NCBI RefSeq assembly: GCF_036195325.1
Contig: NZ_CP108101.1
Span: 3,348,001-3,412,000, forward strand
DNA: 64,000 nucleotides
From: Streptomyces sp. NBC_00234
GTDB lineage: Bacteria; Actinomycetota; Actinomycetes; Streptomycetales; Streptomycetaceae
Reading direction: 5' to 3'
How positions within the stretch are numbered: the stretch's first letter is position 1; each line of letters begins with the position of its first letter. The notes under the pieces are model-generated. The model was not told the DNA's origin. It worked only from the letters and a program-made list of their open reading frames with translations, and did no database searches. The position numbers and the translations under genes are program-made. Shown piece after piece: positions 8,844-17,516 of the stretch.

Positions 8844-9539
8844 TCAGCCGGGGAGGTCGGGCCCCTGCCGCGTATCCGAGGCCGCCCGGTCCAGCAGCCC
8901 GGTACGGGCGGCGAGTGCCGCCGCTTCCAGGCGGGAGCCCACGCCCAGCTTCATGAGAACCCGCTGCACATGCGTCCGCGCGGTGCTCGACGCGATCCCC
9001 ATGCCCGCCGCGATGAGCCGGGTGTCCTCGCCCTCCGCGACCCGCACGAGCACCTCGACCTCGCGCGGGGTGAGCATCCGCAGCAGCCGCTGGCCCTCGT
9101 CGTCCGGCTGGACCGCCGGGTTGAGCAGCTCCGCGAAAGCCGCCCTGAGCAGTTGCGGCGCGACCGCGCTCTCCCCCGCCCTTGCCTTGATGATCGCCCG
9201 TTCGACGCCTTCTATGCGTTCGTCGTGACGGACGTATCCGGCGGCCCCCGCGGCGAACGCCGCCGCTATCCCGCGCGGGCTCGGCACCGGGCCGAGCACC
9301 ACGACCGCCACCTGCGGGCGCTCCCGCCCGATGCGGACGATCGGGTCGAACGCCCCCGGTTCGGCGGGCGTCGCCGTGCCGAACAGACACACCTCCGGCG
9401 CCCTGCTGACCACCAGCTCCGCCGCCCCGGACGTCGGCGCGGCTGCGGCGAGCACCCGGTGCCCGCGCAGTTTCAGCGCCGAGGCGAGTGCCTCGGCGAG
9501 CAGTCGGTGGTCGTCGACCACCATGAGCCGCACGCTCAT
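8844..9539 (-). CDS. NarL/LuxR-type regulator with degenerate receiver domain
   Basis: 231 residues starting MSVRLMVVDDHRLLAE. The acidic pair is kept, but the position of the phospho-acceptor Asp is Gly (EVCLFGTATP). The conserved Lys near the end of the receiver is also lost (GYVRHD). The C-terminal LuxR HTH is intact (LTPREVEVLVRVAEGE, then SSTARTHVQRVLMKLGVGSR). It is therefore probably not controlled by ordinary phosphorylation. The ATG at 9539 has GGGGG 7 bases upstream; the frame is open to 9656 but lacks support there. It lies downstream of, and on the same strand as, the three PQQ genes, separated by a terminator. Confidence 0.85.
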   Translation of the reverse strand: MSVRLMVVDDHRLLAEALASALKLRGHRVLAAAAPTSGAAELVVSRAPEVCLFGTATPAEPGAFDPIVRIGRERPQVAVVVLGPVPSPRGIAAAFAAGAAGYVRHDERIEGVERAIIKARAGESAVAPQLLRAAFAELLNPAVQPDDEGQRLLRMLTPREVEVLVRVAEGEDTRLIAAGMGIASSTARTHVQRVLMKLGVGSRLEAAALAARTGLLDRAASDTRQGPDLPG

Positions 9540-9702
9540 CGAGCAACCCCCATGTACCCCACCCCTGTAATACCCCTGCCGGCCCGGCCCCCCGGCCGTG
9601 ACCCGGCAAGCTACACGCTTGTTCGACCTTGTGCGCCCCTTAGCCGTCAGAAGCACCCGAGAATGCCGAATTCTGGTTCGTCGACGTGCACTTGACGGGC
9701 GG

Positions 9703-9746
9703 AAAACGACCGGCCCTGCCGGTCGTTTGATCGACCGGCAGGGCCG
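9703..9746 (-). terminator. Intrinsic terminator after the PQQ-propeller genes
   Basis: A perfect 15-base stem (arms 9711-9725 and 9732-9746, 6-base loop) is followed on the minus strand by TCGTTTTCC (AAAA at 9703-9706 on the plus strand). It sits 23 bases past the stop at 9769. Confidence 0.8.
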
Positions 9747-9768
9747 TGTGCGTGCGGAGAGGGAGGGT

Positions 9769-11625
9769 TCAGCTGGTGCGGAAGGAGACGACGAGGTACT
9801 CCTTGTCGTCCAGCGAGCTCTCGCGCGGCTCGCTGATCATCGTCTCGGACAGGAACAGCTGCCCCTTCGAGTAGACGACCTCGGAGTAGTCCCCGGAGAA
9901 GCTGCTCTCCGCGTCGCGGACCGCCTCCTCGCTCGGGTTCTCCATCAGCAGCGTCTCCTTGAAGGTCTCGCCGTCGATGGAGACGACCTGGCCGCCCTTG
10001 TCGTACGGGGGCTGCTTGTAGGCGAGGATGTTGGTGCCGTCCATGCGCAGCGGCGTCAGCGTGTAGCGGTCACCGGCGTCCGCCTTGCCGCCGACGAGCT
10101 TGCCCGTGGTCAGGTCGAAGGCGACGATCTCGTTGGTGTCGCCGTACTCGCCACCGCCCTCGTGCTCCTCGGTCGGCACGTACAGCCTGTTGTTGCCGAC
10201 GGCGAGGTGCTGGCAGGTCTCGACCTCGGTGGATCCGCAGCGGGCCGCGTACTTGTCCGCGTCGGCCGAGATCCGGACGAGCAGCTTGCCGGTGGCCGCG
10301 TCGATCGAGAAGAAGTCCGAGATGCCACTGCCGTCACCGGCGGTGTCGCCGACATCGGCGGCGACGACGAGCGGCTTGGTCGAGACGATGCTCGCGTACT
10401 CGACACCGGGCGGCATCTTGTACGAGGAGATCGGCGCGCCCGTGGTCGGGTTCAGCGACTGGACGGTCAGCTGCGGGTCGTCGTACGAACCGCACTTGCG
10501 GACCGTGGCCAGGGCCTCGCCGCCGCCGTAGCCCATGTCGTAGCAGCCGTCCGCGTCGGCGGTCGGCTTCCACAGCTCGGCGCCGGTGGTGAGGTTGAAC
10601 GCGGCGCCGCCATTGGTGCCGCCGGCGGCGACCGTGCTGCCGCTGACCGTGACCTCGTCGTACCTGACGGGCTCGTCGCCGCCGGTGGCCGCGGTGACCG
10701 ACTTGCTCCAGATCAGCTTGCCGGTGGCCAGGTCGAGCGCGCCGACCTGGTTGCAGGGCTGGTACTTCTTCGCCTTGGTCGGCTTACCCGCCTCGAAGAC
10801 GACGGCCGTCTTGAAGTCCTTGCTCATGTGCTTGGACGCGGAGCAGACCTGGCCGGGCAGCGGGATCGACCAGAGCTTGGTGCCCTTGGCCGGGTCGTAG
10901 CCGACGATCTCGTACACGCCGGTCTTCACGTACGCCTTGTCGGTGAGCCAGGAGCCCGCGACCGTCGTGGTGTCGGTGACCTTCGGCTGCGGGAGCTGGA
11001 AGCCGACCGTCGACTTGGTGTTCGCCGGTGCCTTCTCGTCGCCGCCGCCGAGTCCGCTGCCCTCGCCGCCCTTGTTCTCGCCGCCGGTCGTGCCGGCCGA
11101 GGACGCCTCGGTCTTCTTGCCGGTGCCCTCGTCACCGCTGGTGGCGGAGTAGACGACCCCGGCGCCGATGATCAGCACGACGGCCGCAGCCGCCGCGACG
11201 ATGATCTGCATCTGGGTGCTGAACTTCTTGCCGCCGTTCGCGGCGGGCTGTCCCGGGTACTGCGGCTGCATGGGCGCGGTCGGATAGCCGTACCCCTGCT
11301 GGGGCATGCCCGGCTGTCCGGGCGGCGGGGTCTGCGGGAATCCGTACCCGGGCTGCGCCGGGGGCGCGCCGGGCGGCGGGGTCTGCGGGTAGCCGTATCC
11401 GGGGTTCTGCGGCGGCATGCCCGGCGGGGGCGCCTGCGGGGTGCCGTAGCCACCCGGAGCGGGGGCCTGGGGGGCGGGCGGGGCCTGCGGGGCGGGCGGC
11501 GGCTGCTTGCTGAAGCCGTCGGACGGCGGCGGGGTCTGCGCGCCGAATCCACCGGGCGGGGGGCCCTGCGGGGCACCGAATCCGCCCTGGGGCGGCTCGT
11601 TGGACGGCTGGGGCGGCTGGGTCAT
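9769..11625 (-). CDS. Membrane-anchored PQQ-like beta-propeller protein (copy 1)
   Basis: 618 residues. The first ~130 residues are Pro/Gly/Gln-rich with GGFG, GYGYPQ and PPPG repeats. One transmembrane helix follows (QIIVAAAAAVVLIIGAGVVY), then an acidic Gly/Ser linker, then a ~430-residue exported domain. That domain carries PQQ-like blade repeats such as TGKLIWSKS, TTGAELWK and ATGKLLVRIS. Its topology is cytoplasmic N-terminus and extracellular propeller. It is the third gene in transcription order of a tandem paralogous set (13757-15466, 11681-13513, this one). The gap to copy 2 is 55 bases. Function is unknown; related proteins are often called outer membrane protein assembly factor BamB-like, which cannot apply literally here. 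Confidence 0.85.
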   Translation of the reverse strand: MTQPPQPSNEPPQGGFGAPQGPPPGGFGAQTPPPSDGFSKQPPPAPQAPPAPQAPAPGGYGTPQAPPPGMPPQNPGYGYPQTPPPGAPPAQPGYGFPQTPPPGQPGMPQQGYGYPTAPMQPQYPGQPAANGGKKFSTQMQIIVAAAAAVVLIIGAGVVYSATSGDEGTGKKTEASSAGTTGGENKGGEGSGLGGGDEKAPANTKSTVGFQLPQPKVTDTTTVAGSWLTDKAYVKTGVYEIVGYDPAKGTKLWSIPLPGQVCSASKHMSKDFKTAVVFEAGKPTKAKKYQPCNQVGALDLATGKLIWSKSVTAATGGDEPVRYDEVTVSGSTVAAGGTNGGAAFNLTTGAELWKPTADADGCYDMGYGGGEALATVRKCGSYDDPQLTVQSLNPTTGAPISSYKMPPGVEYASIVSTKPLVVAADVGDTAGDGSGISDFFSIDAATGKLLVRISADADKYAARCGSTEVETCQHLAVGNNRLYVPTEEHEGGGEYGDTNEIVAFDLTTGKLVGGKADAGDRYTLTPLRMDGTNILAYKQPPYDKGGQVVSIDGETFKETLLMENPSEEAVRDAESSFSGDYSEVVYSKGQLFLSETMISEPRESSLDDKEYLVVSFRTS

Positions 11626-11680
11626 GGAGTGCTTACCTCTGAAGGAAGGGGACTGTGGGGTCGGTTGCCGTCGTGAACCG

Positions 11681-13513
11681 TCACTTGCCGAAGACCATCA
11701 TGGTCTTCTGCTCCTTCTCCTCCTTGTCGCTGCCGGCGCTGATGCGCCCGCTGAGGATGAAGGAACGGCCGCCCGCGTAGGCGATCTTCGACGAGTAGAA
11801 GGTGCTCTCGATGCCGGACGTCGACTCGGGGTGCTGGAGCACCACGGTGGGGGCGCCGCCGGTCGGGGCGAGCGTGGCGATGGCCCCGCCCTTGTTGTAC
11901 GAGGCTTCCAGGTAGAGCAGGACGTTGCCGCCCTCCATCCGCAGCGGCGTCATGACGCGCTCGGCGGGGGCCGCGGCCTTCCACCGGGGCTTGCCGGTGT
12001 TCAGGTTGAAGGCGACGACCTTGTTGGTGCGGCTGCCGGTGCTGGTGTCGTCCTCGGTCGCCATGTAGAAGGTGTTGGCGTCGGCGGCGACCCCTGTGCA
12101 GCCTTCGAGCTTCTCGCCGAAGATCGAGAAGTTACTGCCGCAGTTGGGCGAGAACTTGTCCTCGTCGTCGCCGTCCAGCTGGGAACGGAGCGTGCCGTTC
12201 TCCTTGATGGCGAGGATGGACCACTGCTTCTTCTTCTCCTGGGTCAGCGAGACGACCAGCGGGCTCACCGAGTAGACCTTGTCGATCTCCCAGCCGCGCG
12301 CGGGCTTGTACGTCCACTTGGGCTTCCCGCTGACCGGGTCGATCTCCTGGATCTGGTGCTGCGGGTTCTCGATGTCGTCGGTGCGGCAGCTGCCGGCGGC
12401 GATCAGCTTGGGGCCGCCCGCGAAGGCGAACGGCTGGCAGTTGCCCGCCGGCTTGCCGAACAGCTCCTTGCCGTCGCTGACCCGGTAGCCGTTGGAGTTG
12501 CTGGTGCGTCCGACGGTGACGGTGTCCCCGCTGATCGCCAGACCGATGTCGGACATCAGGTCCCAGGTGCTGTTCTGCTTGACCGTCTTCTTCCAGCCGG
12601 GCTTGCCGGTGTTGAGGTCGATCATCTGCAGGACCGCGCAGTCGGCGCTGTCCTTGGTGCTGTCCTTCACCCCGATGACGAGCTTGCCGTCGGCGGTGGG
12701 CTGCGCGGGGGCCGCGCACAGGTCGGCGGGCAGCGGGAGGGTCCACTTCCGCTTGCCGTCGGCGGCCGAGTAGCCGGAGACGGTGCGGTACATGCCCTTG
12801 ACGACGGTGTCGCCGACGAGCCACGGGCCGTACACGTCCGCGCCGTTGCGCGGCAGGTCGACGTCGTTCGTCTGGAGCCAGAGGACCTTCGCCTCGCCCG
12901 CCTTGCGCCCGGCGTTGAGGTCGTCGTCGACCTCGCGGCCGTCGCCGTTGCCGTCGCCCTCGTCGACCGTGGGGGACACGCTCGGCTCGGCCTCGGTGGT
13001 CTTCTTGGCCACGGGCTTCTTGTCGTCACCACCGCTCGTGGCGAACACGACGCCGCCGCCGATGACGAGCAGCGCCGCGACCGCCGCGCCGATGATCATC
13101 GCGGGCTTGCCCTTGAACGGGCTGCCGCCACCGGGTCCCGCCGGGCCGCCGGGGACGGGCGCGCCGGGGTACTGCTGCTGCGGATAGCCGTAACCGGGCT
13201 GCGTCTGCTGCCCGTAGGGGCCCGGCTGGCCATAGGGTCCGGGCTGCTGCCCGTACGGACCCGGCTGCTGCCCGTACGGTCCGGGCTGCTGGCCGTACGG
13301 TCCCGGGGCCTGGCCCGGCGCCTGCGGATAGCCGTAACCGGGCTGGCCCGGCGGCGGGGTCTGCGGAGGCGCGGGCGGCATCTGCGGAGGCTGCGCGGGC
13401 GGCGGGGTCTGCGGCTGTCCATGGGGCGGAGGCGGCTGAGGAGTTCCCTGCGGCGGCTCCTGCGGAGCCCCGAAGCCTCCCTGCGGCGGTTGCTGGCTGG
13501 GCGGCTGGGTCAT
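11681..13513 (-). CDS. Membrane-anchored PQQ-like beta-propeller protein (copy 2)
   Basis: 610 residues. The start at 13513 has GGGGGA 8 bases upstream and the shared beginning MTQPP..QPPQGGFGAP; the frame is open to 13612. Layout is as in copy 1: a Pro/Gln-rich tail with five GPYGQQP-type repeats, one transmembrane helix (AMIIGAAVAALLVIGGGVVF), a linker, and the propeller with blades such as DGKELFGKPAGN and TGKPRWKAAAPAE. Shared blocks (NAGRKAGEAKVLWLQTNDVD, GDTVVKGMYRTVSGY) are very close to copy 3, so copies 2 and 3 are the most recent duplicates. Function is unknown. Confidence 0.85.
   Translation of the reverse strand: MTQPPSQQPPQGGFGAPQEPPQGTPQPPPPHGQPQTPPPAQPPQMPPAPPQTPPPGQPGYGYPQAPGQAPGPYGQQPGPYGQQPGPYGQQPGPYGQPGPYGQQTQPGYGYPQQQYPGAPVPGGPAGPGGGSPFKGKPAMIIGAAVAALLVIGGGVVFATSGGDDKKPVAKKTTEAEPSVSPTVDEGDGNGDGREVDDDLNAGRKAGEAKVLWLQTNDVDLPRNGADVYGPWLVGDTVVKGMYRTVSGYSAADGKRKWTLPLPADLCAAPAQPTADGKLVIGVKDSTKDSADCAVLQMIDLNTGKPGWKKTVKQNSTWDLMSDIGLAISGDTVTVGRTSNSNGYRVSDGKELFGKPAGNCQPFAFAGGPKLIAAGSCRTDDIENPQHQIQEIDPVSGKPKWTYKPARGWEIDKVYSVSPLVVSLTQEKKKQWSILAIKENGTLRSQLDGDDEDKFSPNCGSNFSIFGEKLEGCTGVAADANTFYMATEDDTSTGSRTNKVVAFNLNTGKPRWKAAAPAERVMTPLRMEGGNVLLYLEASYNKGGAIATLAPTGGAPTVVLQHPESTSGIESTFYSSKIAYAGGRSFILSGRISAGSDKEEKEQKTMMVFGK
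13205..13306. repeat. In-frame 21-base tandem repeat in PQQ copy 2
   Basis: Four 21-base units and one 18-base unit of the type CTGCTGCCCGTACGGTCCCGG encode GPYGQQP repeats in the Pro/Gln-rich cytoplasmic tail. Units differ by a few bases. They are likely to vary in number between strains. Confidence 0.85.
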
Positions 13514-13756
13514 CAGCACGTCCCCCTTCGTGCGGTGCGGTCCGGTGTCCGTTTCGGTCTCCCCCGCGATTCCGCAGGGCTGATACCCATGGGAAAGGAG
13601 CGAATCGGTCATGGCTTCCGCGGTGTTACGACAGTCGAGCGGGGCTTCTTTTTACCACTCGCACGACTTCGAACACGGGGTCGGTCCACCCCCTGTTCCC
13701 AAGGGAGAACCGCCTCGTGATGCCCTCGTTACGCCTCGGCCGGACCTGAAAGCATG

Positions 13757-15466
13757 TCAGTCGCCGAAGCTGATCATCGTCCGCAGCGCGATCTCTTCCT
13801 CGTCGGTGACCCCGGTGACGTAGGCGTGCATGAGGAGGGAGCGCCCGTTGGCGTAGACGACCCGGGGAGTGAAGAAGCCCCGTTCCACCGCGGCGGCGGA
13901 CGAGGGGTGCCGCAGAACGGGCTGCAGTGCGCCGCCCGTCGGCCCGAGCGCCATGATCCCGCCGCCCTCCTTCTTGTTCCTGCCCTCACCCGGCGACAGG
14001 TAGTTCAGCACCTTGCCGCCCTCCACCCGCAGCGGCATGAGGGTGTGTCCGGCGGGCGCGGTGACCTTCCAGGACGACTTGCCGGTGTCCAGGTCGAAGG
14101 CCACGACCGCGTTGTTCATGCCGTCGCCGACGAACTCGGGCTTCGTGGCCATGTAGACGGTGTCGGCATCGGCCGCGACGCCCACGCAGTTGTCGATGTT
14201 CTTGCCCCGGGTGAGGAGGTCGCTGCCGCACCGCGTCGCGTAGTCGTCGGTGCCGCCGATCAGCTGGGAGCGGTAGGTGCCGTCGGCGTTGAGCACCACG
14301 ATCGCCCATTTCTCCCCCTTCTTCAGGGAGACGACCGGCGGGGTGACCGAGTAGAACTGGTCGACCTTCCAGCCCTTCTTGACCTTGTACGTCCACGCGA
14401 TCTTCCCGGTGACCGGGTCGATCCGCTGCACCATCTGCTCGGCGTGGTCGTCCGCCGCGGTCTGGCAGCTGGCGGCGGCGAGCGGGACCGGTCCGCTCAC
14501 GAAGCCGAAGGGCTGGCAGTTGCCGGGCAGTCTGTCCCACAGCTCCTTGCCGTCGCTGATCCGGAAGGCATGTGTCCGGCTGGTGCGTCCCGCGGTCACG
14601 GTGTTGCCGTTGATCGCCATCGAGACGTCGGAGAGCTCGTCCCAGGCACCCGAGCGCGCATAGGACGTGCGCCAGCCCGCCTTCCCCGTGGTGAGGTCGA
14701 TCATCTGGAGGTGGTTGCAGAACGCGTCGCTCGCGGTGCTGTCCTCGATACCGATCACGAGTTTGCCGTCGGGGGACGCCTGCGTGGGGGCCGCGCAGAC
14801 CTCGCCCGTGAGGCGCAGGCTCCACTTCTTCGTGCCGTCGGTGACCGAATAGCCGGACACCGTGCGGTACATGGCCTTGACGACGGTGTCTCCGACGATC
14901 CACGGGCCGTGGGCGTCGAAGCCGTTGAGAGGCAGGTCGACGCCGTTGCGCTGAATCCAGAGGACCTTGGCCTCGCCCGGCTTGCGGCCGGCGTTGAGCT
15001 TCTCGGCGCTCTCGGGATCGGGCGCCTTGTCCTTGCCCTTGCTGTCGTCCCCGCTGGGCGACGAGGACGGCTGCCCGGTCACGGCGCTCTTCCCGGCGGT
15101 GGGCTTCTTCCCACCGTCACTGCCGTCGCCGCTCGTCGCGAACCAGACGCCGCCGCCCGCGAGCAGGGCCACGGCGAGCGCCGCGGCGACGACGAGCGCG
15201 GGCTTCCCCCGGAAACGCCCGCCACCACCCGGCCCGTTGGGCGGCCGGGGCGGAAGCGGGGAAGGGGACGGAGGCTGCGGATAGCCGTAACCGGGCTGAC
15301 CGTAACCTGGCTGACCGTGGCCGGGCTGTTCAGGGCCGGGCTGTCCGTAACCGGGCTGCGCCTGCTGCCCGTACGGCTCCGGAGGCCGGCCGTACCGACC
15401 GGGCTCCGGCTCGTAAGGGGCCCCGAAGACCCCCTGCGGCTGCTGCTGACCGGGCGGCTGGCTCAT
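13757..15466 (-). CDS. Membrane-anchored PQQ-like beta-propeller protein (copy 3)
   Basis: 569 residues from the ATG at 15466 (GGGGGA upstream), beginning MSQPPGQQQPQGVFGAP. A short Pro/Gln/Gly tail with GYGQPG repeats precedes one transmembrane helix (ALVVAAALAVALLAGGGVWF), a linker and a propeller. Blades include VTDGTKKWSLRL, TTGKAGWRTSY and DTGKSSWKVTAP. It is the first gene of the tandem set, 82 bases downstream of the ABC-F stop on the same strand. The 243-base gap to copy 2 is larger than the others and may contain a promoter. Function is unknown. Confidence 0.85.
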   Translation of the reverse strand: MSQPPGQQQPQGVFGAPYEPEPGRYGRPPEPYGQQAQPGYGQPGPEQPGHGQPGYGQPGYGYPQPPSPSPLPPRPPNGPGGGGRFRGKPALVVAAALAVALLAGGGVWFATSGDGSDGGKKPTAGKSAVTGQPSSSPSGDDSKGKDKAPDPESAEKLNAGRKPGEAKVLWIQRNGVDLPLNGFDAHGPWIVGDTVVKAMYRTVSGYSVTDGTKKWSLRLTGEVCAAPTQASPDGKLVIGIEDSTASDAFCNHLQMIDLTTGKAGWRTSYARSGAWDELSDVSMAINGNTVTAGRTSRTHAFRISDGKELWDRLPGNCQPFGFVSGPVPLAAASCQTAADDHAEQMVQRIDPVTGKIAWTYKVKKGWKVDQFYSVTPPVVSLKKGEKWAIVVLNADGTYRSQLIGGTDDYATRCGSDLLTRGKNIDNCVGVAADADTVYMATKPEFVGDGMNNAVVAFDLDTGKSSWKVTAPAGHTLMPLRVEGGKVLNYLSPGEGRNKKEGGGIMALGPTGGALQPVLRHPSSAAAVERGFFTPRVVYANGRSLLMHAYVTGVTDEEEIALRTMISFGD

Positions 15467-15548
15467 CCGTGCATTCCCCCTGGGTGCGTTCCGGGCAAGG
15501 TTTCTTTCTACCACCCGCCCCGAACGCACCACCGGTCACAGCCGACTG

Positions 15549-17369
15549 TCAGGAATCCTCGGCCAGTTCCAGCCAGCGCATCTCCAGCACATCGCGCTCC
15601 GCGACCAGTTCACGCAGCTCGGCGTCGAGCTTCGCGACCTTCTCGAAGTCGGTGGAGTTGTCGGCGATCTGCGCGTGCAGGGTCGTTTCCCTGGTCGACA
15701 TCTTCTCCAGCTGGCGCTCGACCTTCTGGAGTTCCTTCTTCGCAGCACGCGCGGCCTGCGGCGAGACGGTCTCGACCTGAGCCGCCGGCCGCATGCCGGA
15801 GGAACCGGACGCGGAGGCCGGGGTGGCGGTCTCCTCCATCCGCTGCCTGCGCTCCAGGTACTCGTCGATCCCGCGCGGCAGCATCCGCAGCGCGCGGTCG
15901 CCGAGCAGGGCCATCACCTTGTCGGTGGTCCGCTCGATGAAGAACCGGTCGTGGGAGATCACGATCATCGACCCGGGCCAGCTGTCGAGGAGGTCCTCCA
16001 GCTGCGTCAGGGTCTCGATGTCCAGGTCGTTGGTGGGCTCGTCGAGGAAGAGGACGTTGGGCTCGTCCATCAGCAGGCGGAGGATCTGGAGCCTGCGCCG
16101 CTCACCACCGGAGAGGTCACCGACCGGCGTCCACTGCTTCTCCTTGGTGAAGCCGAACTGCTCGCAGAGCTGCCCGGCCGTCATCTCCCGGCCCTTGCCG
16201 AGGTCGACCCGGTCCCGGACCTGCTGCACCGCTTCGAGCACCCGCAGGTTCGGGTTCAGCTCGGCGACCTCCTGCGAGAGGTAGGCCAGCTTGACCGTCT
16301 TGCCGACGACGATCTTCCCGGCGGCGGGCTGCTCGTCGCCCTGCGTGCGGCACGCCTCGGCGAGGGCCCGCAGCAGCGAGGTCTTGCCCGCGCCGTTGAC
16401 TCCGACCAGACCGATACGGTCGCCGGGGCCGAGCTGCCAGGTGAGGTGGGTCAGCAGCGTCTTGGGGCCGGCCTGGACCGTCACGTCCTCCAGGTCGAAG
16501 ACGGTCTTGCCGAGCCGGGCGTTGGCGAACTTCATCAGCTCGCTGGTGTCGCGCGGCGGCGGCACATCGGCGATCAGCTCGTTGGCCGCCTCGATGCGGT
16601 AGCGCGGCTTGGACGTACGGGCGGGGGCACCGCGCCGCAGCCAGGCGAGCTCCTTGCGCATCAGGTTCTGCCGCTTGGACTCCTCGGTGGCGGCGATCCG
16701 CTCCCGCTCGGCCCGGGCGAACACGTAGTCGCTGTAGCCGCCCTCGTACTCGTGGACCGTGCCGCGCTGGACGTCCCACATGCGCGTACAGACCTGGTCG
16801 AGGAACCACCGGTCGTGAGTGACGCAGACCAGCGCCGAACGGCGCGTGCGCAGATGGCCGGCCAGCCACGAGATGCCCTCGACGTCGAGGTGGTTGGTGG
16901 GCTCGTCCAGGACGATCAGGTCCGGCTCGCCGATGAGCAGCTTGGCGAGCGCGATGCGGCGGCGCTCGCCACCCGAGAGGGGTGCGATGACGGTGTCCAG
17001 GCCGTGCTCGAAGCCCGGCAGCGCGAGGCCGCCGAAGAGTCCGGTGAGCACGTCACGGATCTTGGCGCTGCCCGCCCACTCGTGGTCGGCGAGATCGCCG
17101 ATGACCTCGTGGCGGATCGTCGCCTTCGGGTCGAGGGAGTCGTGCTGGGTGAGGACACCGAGGCGCAGCCCGCCGTTGTGGGTGACGCGACCGGTGTCGG
17201 CGTCCTCCAGCTTGGCGAGCATCCGGATGAGAGTCGTCTTGCCGTCGCCGTTCCGGCCGACGACGCCGATCCGGTCGCCCTCGGACACCCCGAGGGATAC
17301 ACCGTCGAGCAGGGCACGGGTGCCGTACACCTTGCTGACCTGCTCGACATTGACCAGATTGACGGCCAT
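15549..17369 (-). CDS. ABC-F family ATPase, Uup-like
   Basis: A soluble ABC protein of 606 residues with two nucleotide-binding domains and no membrane segment. Domain 1 has Walker A GRNGDGKT, signature LSGGERRR and Walker B LIVLDEPTNHLD. Domain 2 has GVNGAGKT, LSGGERRRLQ and LFLDEPTNDLD. An interdomain linker with charged helices (ARAERERIAATEESKRQ) and a C-terminal coiled coil (AAKKELQKVERQLEKMSTRE) place it nearest Uup. Such proteins act on the ribosome or translation. Antibiotic-resistance ABC-F proteins have the same fold, but the C-terminal coiled coil and core-gene setting favour a housekeeping role. The start at 17369 (MAVNLVNVEQVSKVYG) is clear. Confidence 0.9.
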   Translation of the reverse strand: MAVNLVNVEQVSKVYGTRALLDGVSLGVSEGDRIGVVGRNGDGKTTLIRMLAKLEDADTGRVTHNGGLRLGVLTQHDSLDPKATIRHEVIGDLADHEWAGSAKIRDVLTGLFGGLALPGFEHGLDTVIAPLSGGERRRIALAKLLIGEPDLIVLDEPTNHLDVEGISWLAGHLRTRRSALVCVTHDRWFLDQVCTRMWDVQRGTVHEYEGGYSDYVFARAERERIAATEESKRQNLMRKELAWLRRGAPARTSKPRYRIEAANELIADVPPPRDTSELMKFANARLGKTVFDLEDVTVQAGPKTLLTHLTWQLGPGDRIGLVGVNGAGKTSLLRALAEACRTQGDEQPAAGKIVVGKTVKLAYLSQEVAELNPNLRVLEAVQQVRDRVDLGKGREMTAGQLCEQFGFTKEKQWTPVGDLSGGERRRLQILRLLMDEPNVLFLDEPTNDLDIETLTQLEDLLDSWPGSMIVISHDRFFIERTTDKVMALLGDRALRMLPRGIDEYLERRQRMEETATPASASGSSGMRPAAQVETVSPQAARAAKKELQKVERQLEKMSTRETTLHAQIADNSTDFEKVAKLDAELRELVAERDVLEMRWLELAEDS

Positions 17370-17516
17370 TTCACTCCTGCCTGGGGGGTCCCTGCGTCGG
17401 GGACCGCTCGAAGTCCCAGGGTAGTCGCCGCCGGAGGTGCGATAGCGTGCGGCGATCGATCTTGGGGAAGAACCCCAGGTCGGAGCGGTGGGGATCATCT
17501 CAGGGGTGGGGACTTC

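Noticed and set aside
13205..13306. CRISPR-like short repeats
   Set aside because: Units are contiguous without spacers, are in frame and encode GPYGQQP; no cas genes are present.
9598..15940. Three long plus-strand frames opposite the PQQ-propeller genes
   Set aside because: Low-complexity Gly/Val/Arg translations with no start context. The minus-strand proteins have membrane helices and repeats.
15549..17369. Antibiotic-resistance ABC-F protein
   Set aside because: The C-terminal coiled coil and conserved core setting fit Uup-like housekeeping proteins; no biosynthetic cluster is nearby.
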